Shown: one piece after another, positions 6,130 through 9,982 of the stretch
Layout of the letters: the number at the start of each line of letters is the position of its first letter
Position numbering within the stretch: position 1 is the first letter of the stretch
Origin: Xanthobacteraceae bacterium
GTDB lineage: Bacteria > Pseudomonadota > Alphaproteobacteria > Rhizobiales > Xanthobacteraceae
Direction of reading: 5' to 3'
NCBI GenBank assembly: GCA_030648135.1
Contig: JAUSIF010000290.1
Coordinates: 1 to 9,982, forward strand
Length of the DNA: 9,982 bases
Position numbers and translations under genes: made by a program
The notes under the pieces: model-generated
Told to the model about the DNA's origin: nothing
What the model saw: the letters and a program-made list of their open reading frames with translations, nothing else
Database searches by the model: none

Positions 6130-6611
6130 CAGCCGCGATGATAGGGATGGCCGGAGAGGATGGTGACGGCGCGATAAATCTGTTCGGCGAGCAAGATACG
6201 GACGATCTGGTGCGGAAAAGTGGCAGAGCCGAAAGAAAGCACCAGGTCGCTGCCCGTACTTGCGGCACCAGCGAGACCATCGGCGCCGCCGATGAGAAAG
6301 ACGGCCACGGGCGCGCCGCCATCGCGCCAGGCCGCGAGCCGGGCCGCGAACTCCTCGCTGGTGAGATTGCGGCCGCGGGAATCGAGGGCGATCCGGCGCG
6401 CGCCCTTGGGCAGCGCGGCTTTCAGAGCCGAGGCCTCTTCCGCGAGCCGATCGGCCGGGCGGCGGGCGCTACTCTCGGCGACCTCGATCACATTTACGGG
6501 AGCGAGCCCCACCGCGCGGCCCGCGGCATTGGCGCGCTCCAGATAGCGCTCGATCAGGACACGCTCGGGGCCGGTCTTGAGGCGTCCAACCGCCGCGATG
6601 AGGAGCCGCAT
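6129..6611 (-). CDS. rlmH: 23S rRNA (pseudouridine-1915-N3)-methyltransferase
   Basis: RlmH is a SPOUT-class methyltransferase that uses S-adenosylmethionine to methylate pseudouridine 1915 in helix 69 of 23S rRNA, acting on assembled 70S ribosomes. The 160-residue product has normal family length. It begins MRLLIAAVGRLK and shows IALDSRGRNLTSEEFA, the cofactor-loop segment FLIGGADGL, and the conserved C-terminal run FPHQIVRILLAEQIYRA, closing with GHPYHRG; this conserved end belongs to the trefoil-knot region. The ATG at 6611 is 21 bases after the rsfS stop, without a strong ribosome binding site. The gene overlaps envC by one base. The rsfS-rlmH pair is a common bacterial arrangement (ybeB-ybeA in E. 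coli), and both act on the large ribosomal subunit. Confidence 0.97.
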   Translation of the reverse strand: MRLLIAAVGRLKTGPERVLIERYLERANAAGRAVGLAPVNVIEVAESSARRPADRLAEEASALKAALPKGARRIALDSRGRNLTSEEFAARLAAWRDGGAPVAVFLIGGADGLAGAASTGSDLVLSFGSATFPHQIVRILLAEQIYRAVTILSGHPYHRG

Positions 6612-6632
6612 GGGCGAAGCGCCGCGATCCGC

Positions 6633-7160
6633 TCAGGCTTCGGTTTGGGGCCGTGCGCGCGCCCACATCTTCTCGAGATTGTAGAAGCTGCGCACTTCCG
6701 GGCGAAAAACATGAACGATCACGTCACCGGCGTCGATCAACACCCAGTCGCAATGCGGCAGGCCTTCGACGCGCACACCGGCAACGCCGGCTTTGGCGAG
6801 GGTCTCGCGCAGATGCTCGGCGATCGCGCCGACATGCCGGTGCGAACGGCCGCAGCTCACCACCATGTAGTCGGCGAGCGTAGTCTTGCCTTTGAGATTG
6901 ATCTTGACCGTGTCCGCTGCCTTGTCGTCGTCGAGGCGGGCGAGGACGAGAGCGAGGGTCTGCTCCGGGTCTGGACGCGCCCTGGAGAAAGGCGCGGCCT
7001 GTTTGCGGTGGGCCGCGGAATGCGCAGGAACGGACAGGGTTCCTTTCCTCTTGATGCGATCACGCCCGCGCTTCGGCGATTTGCGGCCGCGGCGCGCTTT
7101 CAAGGATATGGGTTTGCGGGGAATGGTTTCAACCCTTTGCTTGGGCGCGGGCGGCGGCAC
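6633..7160 (-). CDS. rsfS: Ribosomal silencing factor RsfS (start uncertain)
   Basis: RsfS binds ribosomal protein uL14 and blocks joining of the 30S and 50S subunits in starvation. The conserved domain is clear: TLALVLARLDDDKAADTV, ADYMVVSCGRSHRHVGAIAE, LPHCDWVLIDAGDVIVHVF and the ending RSFYNLEKMW. The start is not clear. No in-frame ATG lies between the nadD stop and the domain, and the ATG at 7277 would overlap nadD by about 150 bases. I give the GTG at 7160 (175 residues, 32-base overlap with nadD). Alternatives are TTG 7103 (156 residues) or CTG 7037 (134 residues, usual length), which has AGAGGAAAGGA just upstream at 7041-7051. The two longer versions add a strongly basic Arg/Lys-rich N-terminal extension. 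Family assignment is secure; only the N-terminus is in doubt. Confidence 0.9.
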   Translation of the reverse strand: MPPPAPKQRVETIPRKPISLKARRGRKSPKRGRDRIKRKGTLSVPAHSAAHRKQAAPFSRARPDPEQTLALVLARLDDDKAADTVKINLKGKTTLADYMVVSCGRSHRHVGAIAEHLRETLAKAGVAGVRVEGLPHCDWVLIDAGDVIVHVFRPEVRSFYNLEKMWARARPQTEA

Positions 7161-7770
7161 GGAGCGCGGTCGAGGAAATGGGCGACTTGAGGCCGTGCAG
7201 CAAGACCCAGGCGGGCGGCGTGCGCAAGGGCAGGCTTGCAGCTTCGCTCTCTTCGATCCGGGCGCGAACAAGCGCAATCGCGGCCGGGGAGGCGAGGGCG
7301 GAAAGGCTTGGACCCGATCGATCGATCACCGCTATCGGCACGAGACGAACAAGCTCCCGCCAACGCCGCCAGCGGTGGAATTCGGCGAGAATGTCGGCGC
7401 CCATGAGAAAGACGAAACGAACGCCTGGGCATCGCCGCCGGAGTTCTGCGACGGTGTCATAGGTGAAGCGGGTGCCAAGCTTGGCCTCGATTCCGGTCAC
7501 CTCGATGCAGGGACTTGCGGCGAGCTTGCGCGCGCGGGCGACGCGGTCGGCGAGCGGCGGCCAACGGCTGGTGTCCTTCAGCGGATTGCCGGGGCTCACC
7601 AGCCACCAGACGCGGTCGAGGCCAAGACGTTTGCGCGCGAGGAGACTGATGGCGCGATGGGCCGCGTGCGCCGGATTGAAACTGCCGCCGAGGAGGCCGA
7701 TACGCAGGCCGGGTGCTGCGATCGGCATATGGGTGATGTCGCGGGGCAATGTTCGCAGCGGCGCGCTCAC
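7129..7770 (-). CDS. nadD: Nicotinate-nucleotide adenylyltransferase
   Basis: NadD joins nicotinate mononucleotide and ATP to form deamido-NAD in NAD synthesis in the cytoplasm. The nucleotidyltransferase signature is visible as RIGLLGGSFNPAHAAH, holding the GGSFNPxHxxH motif. WWLVSPGNPLKD, RFVFLMGADILAEFHRW and the ISST-type motif SPISSTALR near the C-terminus follow in the expected order. Two starts are possible. GTG 7770 overlaps the proA stop by 4 bases (GTGA), as proA does with proB, and gives 213 residues. ATG 7728 gives 199 residues and also leaves the full fold. I chose GTG 7770 because of the overlap pattern; neither has a good ribosome binding site. The neighbouring rsfS is a frequent genomic partner of nadD in bacteria. 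Confidence 0.95.
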   Translation of the reverse strand: MSAPLRTLPRDITHMPIAAPGLRIGLLGGSFNPAHAAHRAISLLARKRLGLDRVWWLVSPGNPLKDTSRWPPLADRVARARKLAASPCIEVTGIEAKLGTRFTYDTVAELRRRCPGVRFVFLMGADILAEFHRWRRWRELVRLVPIAVIDRSGPSLSALASPAAIALVRARIEESEAASLPLRTPPAWVLLHGLKSPISSTALRAAARAQAKG

Positions 7771-9071
7771 GGCCTGGTCTGTCCGGTCCCGCGCACGCGA
7801 TACTTGAACGAGGTGAGCTGCTCGACCCCGACCGGACCGCGGGCGTGCAGGCGGCCGGTGGCGATGCCGATCTCGCCACCGAAGCCGAACTCGCCGCCGT
7901 CGGCAAACTGGGTCGAGGCATTGTGCAGCACGATCGCCGAATCCACTTCCTGCAAGAATGTCTCTGCTGCGGCCTTGTCGCCGGTCACGATCGAATCGGT
8001 ATGGTGCGAGCCATAGCGCTCGATATGGTCGATCGCGGCCTTGAGCCCGTCGACCACCTTCACCGACAGGATGGCGTCGAGATATTCGGTCGACCAATCC
8101 TGTTCGCTCGCCGGAACGACACGCTTATCCACGGCGCGCGTCGCCTCGTCGCCTCTGATCTCGCAGCCGGCTTCGATCAGCATCTCGATGAGCGGCCTCA
8201 AATGCGTCGAGGCGAGCTTGCGATCGATGAGCAGCGTCTCGGCCGCCCCGCACACGCCGGTGCGCCGCATCTTGGCGTTGAGAACGATCGTCTTCGCCAT
8301 GGCGAGGTCGGCGGGCGCATGGACATAGACGTGGCAGATGCCTTCCAGATGCGCGAAGACCGGCACGCGCGCCTCCGCCTCCACGCGTCCGACCAGTTCC
8401 TTGCCGCCGCGCGGCACCACCACGTCGATCATGCCGCCGAGGCCGGAGAGCAACTCGCCGACGGCGGCACGGTCCCGCGTCGGCACCAGCTGGATCGCGT
8501 CGGCGGGCAAGCCCTCGCTGGCGAGCCCACGCACGAGCGCCGCATGGATCGCGCGGCTTGAGCGGAAGCTTTCCGAGCCGCCGCGCAGGATTACCGCATT
8601 GCCGGCCTTGACCGAGAGCGCGCCGGCGTCCGCCGTGACACTCGGCCGGCTTTCATAGATGACGGCGATGACGCCGAGCGGGGTGCGCACGCGCTCGATC
8701 TTTAGTCCGTTGGGGCGTTGCCAGGAAGCGGTCACCTCGCCGACGGGGTCGGCGAGCGCGGCGACGGTCTCGATGCCTTCGGCGATCGCGGCAACGCGCT
8801 TGTCGTCGAGCGACAAGCGATCGAGGAAAGCGGGGGTGGCCTGGTCGGCGCGGGCAGCGGAAATATCCTCGGCATTGGCTTGCAGGATCGCCGACGCGTT
8901 GTCGCGGATTGCGGCTGCCGCGGCCTTGAGCGCCGCGGTCTTCTTCGCAGGCTCGGCGAGGGCGAGGGCGCGGGCGGCGGCGCGAGCGCGGAGGCCGATA
9001 TCGCTCATCAAGGCGGCGACGTCGCCGTTCGCTTCGGTTTTTTCGAGGCGCGCTTTCATGCCGCCCTTCAC
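7767..9071 (-). CDS. proA: Glutamate-5-semialdehyde dehydrogenase (gamma-glutamyl phosphate reductase)
   Basis: ProA reduces gamma-glutamyl phosphate with NADPH to glutamate-5-semialdehyde, the second step of proline synthesis. The 434-residue product has typical length for the family. It shows the N-terminal helical region, PLGVIAVIYESRPSVTADA, GNAVILRGGSES, VPRGGKELV, and the active-site segment NAKMRRTGVCGAAETLL with the catalytic Cys274. GSHHTDSIVTGD and FGFGGEIGIATGRLHARGP are also characteristic. The GTG at 9071 overlaps the proB stop by 4 bases (GTGA). The in-frame ATG at 9059 (430 residues) is an alternative, and has AAGGG shortly before it. Position directly after proB gives a standard proBA unit, which helps pass the unstable acyl phosphate between the two enzymes. 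Confidence 0.97.
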   Translation of the reverse strand: MKGGMKARLEKTEANGDVAALMSDIGLRARAAARALALAEPAKKTAALKAAAAAIRDNASAILQANAEDISAARADQATPAFLDRLSLDDKRVAAIAEGIETVAALADPVGEVTASWQRPNGLKIERVRTPLGVIAVIYESRPSVTADAGALSVKAGNAVILRGGSESFRSSRAIHAALVRGLASEGLPADAIQLVPTRDRAAVGELLSGLGGMIDVVVPRGGKELVGRVEAEARVPVFAHLEGICHVYVHAPADLAMAKTIVLNAKMRRTGVCGAAETLLIDRKLASTHLRPLIEMLIEAGCEIRGDEATRAVDKRVVPASEQDWSTEYLDAILSVKVVDGLKAAIDHIERYGSHHTDSIVTGDKAAAETFLQEVDSAIVLHNASTQFADGGEFGFGGEIGIATGRLHARGPVGVEQLTSFKYRVRGTGQTRP

Positions 9072-9982
9072 TCTCCGCCCAATACCAGATCGTCGCGGTG
9101 GATCATTTCGGAGCGGCCACGATAGCCCAGGATGGCCTCGATGCGCTCGCTGTTTTGACCGACCAGCCGTTGGGCATCCTCCCGGTCATAGGCGACGAGG
9201 CCGCGGCCGACCTCGCCGCCGTCGGGGCCGCGGATCACCACCGCATCGCCGCGGGCGAAGGCGCCTTCGACACGGACCACGCCGGCGGGAAGCAGGCTCT
9301 TGCCCCGGCGCAACGCGGCGACGGCGCCGGCATCGATATGGATCGCGCCCTTGGGCTCCAGGCTGCCGCCGATCCATTTCTTGCGCGCGGTGACGGGATT
9401 GGCCGGGGTGAGGAACCAGGTGCAGGGGCCGCCTTCGGCGATGGCGCGCAGGGGATGCTGCTTGCGGCCCGAGGCGATCACCAAATGGGTGCCGGCGGCG
9501 GTCGCGATCTTCGCCGCTTCGATCTTGGTGCGCATGCCGCCGCGGGCATGGCCGGAGCCGGCCGCTCCGGCCATGGCCTCGATTTCGGCCGTCACCCGCT
9601 GAACGATGGGGATCAATTTCGCGTTTGAGTTTTCATGCGGCGGCGTGTCGTAGAGGCCGTCCACATCCGACAACAGCACGAGCAAGTCGGCGCTCATCAT
9701 GGTGGCGACCCGGGCGGCGAGACGATCGTTGTCGCCGTAGCGGATTTCGCTGGTTGCCACCGTGTCGTTCTCGTTGATGATGGGCACGGCGCGAAGTTCC
9801 AAGAGCTTGCCGATGGTCGAGCGGGCGTTGAGATAGCGCCGGCGCTCCTCGGTGTCGCCGAGGGTGAGCAGCACTTGGCCGGCGGTGAGCCCCACGGCGG
9901 CGAGCGTCTCGGTCCAGATACGCGCGAGCGCGATCTGGCCGACGGCGGCGGCGGCCTGGCTCTCCTCGAGCTTGAGCGTGCC
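9068..9982 (-). CDS. proB: Glutamate 5-kinase (5' end outside window)
   Basis: ProB phosphorylates glutamate to gamma-glutamyl phosphate, the first and usually proline-inhibited step of proline synthesis. The frame is open to the right edge, so 304 residues are visible; about 70 N-terminal residues, with the first nucleotide-binding glycine loop, are missing. The visible part begins KLEESQAAAAVGQIALAR and shows VLLTLGDTEERRRYLNARST, PIINENDTVATSEIRYGDND and LLVLLSDVDGLYDTPP, followed by GMRTKIEAAKIATAAG, all typical of the amino acid kinase fold. A C-terminal PUA domain covers roughly the last 90 residues (from KGAIHIDAGAVAALRRGKSL to VGQNSERIEAILGYRG). The GTG at 9895 is internal, not a start, because the frame and family similarity continue upstream. 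Its stop overlaps proA by 4 bases. Confidence 0.97.
   Translation of the reverse strand, partial: GTLKLEESQAAAAVGQIALARIWTETLAAVGLTAGQVLLTLGDTEERRRYLNARSTIGKLLELRAVPIINENDTVATSEIRYGDNDRLAARVATMMSADLLVLLSDVDGLYDTPPHENSNAKLIPIVQRVTAEIEAMAGAAGSGHARGGMRTKIEAAKIATAAGTHLVIASGRKQHPLRAIAEGGPCTWFLTPANPVTARKKWIGGSLEPKGAIHIDAGAVAALRRGKSLLPAGVVRVEGAFARGDAVVIRGPDGGEVGRGLVAYDREDAQRLVGQNSERIEAILGYRGRSEMIHRDDLVLGGE

Noticed and set aside
7161..7277. Extension of rsfS up to the ATG at 7277
   Set aside because: It would run about 150 bases inside nadD in another frame and would give a 214-residue protein with an Arg/Pro/Cys-rich N-terminus unlike any RsfS I know.
6138..8016. Two long + strand open frames (350 and 376 residues) opposite rlmH, rsfS and nadD
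   Set aside because: Each spans several well-recognised - strand genes and their boundaries, has no domain pattern and no convincing ribosome binding site, and follows the GC codon bias of the other strand.
7771..8097. Upstream open frame joined to nadD, inside proA
   Set aside because: The sequence before GTG 7770 is the alternative frame of the proA C-terminus and has no resemblance to NadD.

Overview
The window reads as a chromosomal housekeeping block from a high-GC alphaproteobacterium, most likely of the Rhizobiales (Bradyrhizobium-like relatives). The basis is the strong GC bias at third codon positions, alphaproteobacterial F1 beta and epsilon ATP synthase sequences, and the gene order rppH / yibQ-type / ctpA / envC / rlmH / rsfS / nadD / proA / proB, which I recall as typical of that order. 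This placement is inference; no 16S or other taxonomic marker is present.

Layout. Positions 2-1599 (+ strand) hold the 3' end of the atp operon: the C-terminal two thirds of atpD, an unrecognised 91-residue protein with two predicted membrane helices, and atpC. Everything after it is on the - strand. Read in the direction of transcription (right to left) it runs proB (5' end outside the window), proA, nadD, rsfS, rlmH, envC, ctpA, a probable intrinsic terminator, a yibQ-type divergent polysaccharide deacetylase, and rppH, which ends 18 bp from atpC. The genes are packed with 1-4 bp overlaps (proB/proA, proA/nadD, rlmH/envC, envC/ctpA), so translational coupling is likely.

Functions. proB and proA carry out the first two steps of proline synthesis. 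nadD makes the dinucleotide of NAD. rsfS and rlmH act on the large ribosomal subunit. envC, ctpA and the yibQ-type gene form a cell-envelope group (amidase activation, periplasmic proteolysis, membrane-anchored deacetylase-like protein). rppH starts mRNA decay by removing 5' pyrophosphate. atpD and atpC belong to the F1 sector of ATP synthase.

No mobile element, CRISPR array, tRNA, rRNA, prophage or defence system was seen, and no gap between genes exceeds about 105 bp. The item most worth following up is the small two-helix membrane protein lodged between atpD and atpC. Lesser points are the missing ATG start of rsfS, apparent loss of metal ligands in the yibQ-type protein, and small inverted repeats in two of the gaps.
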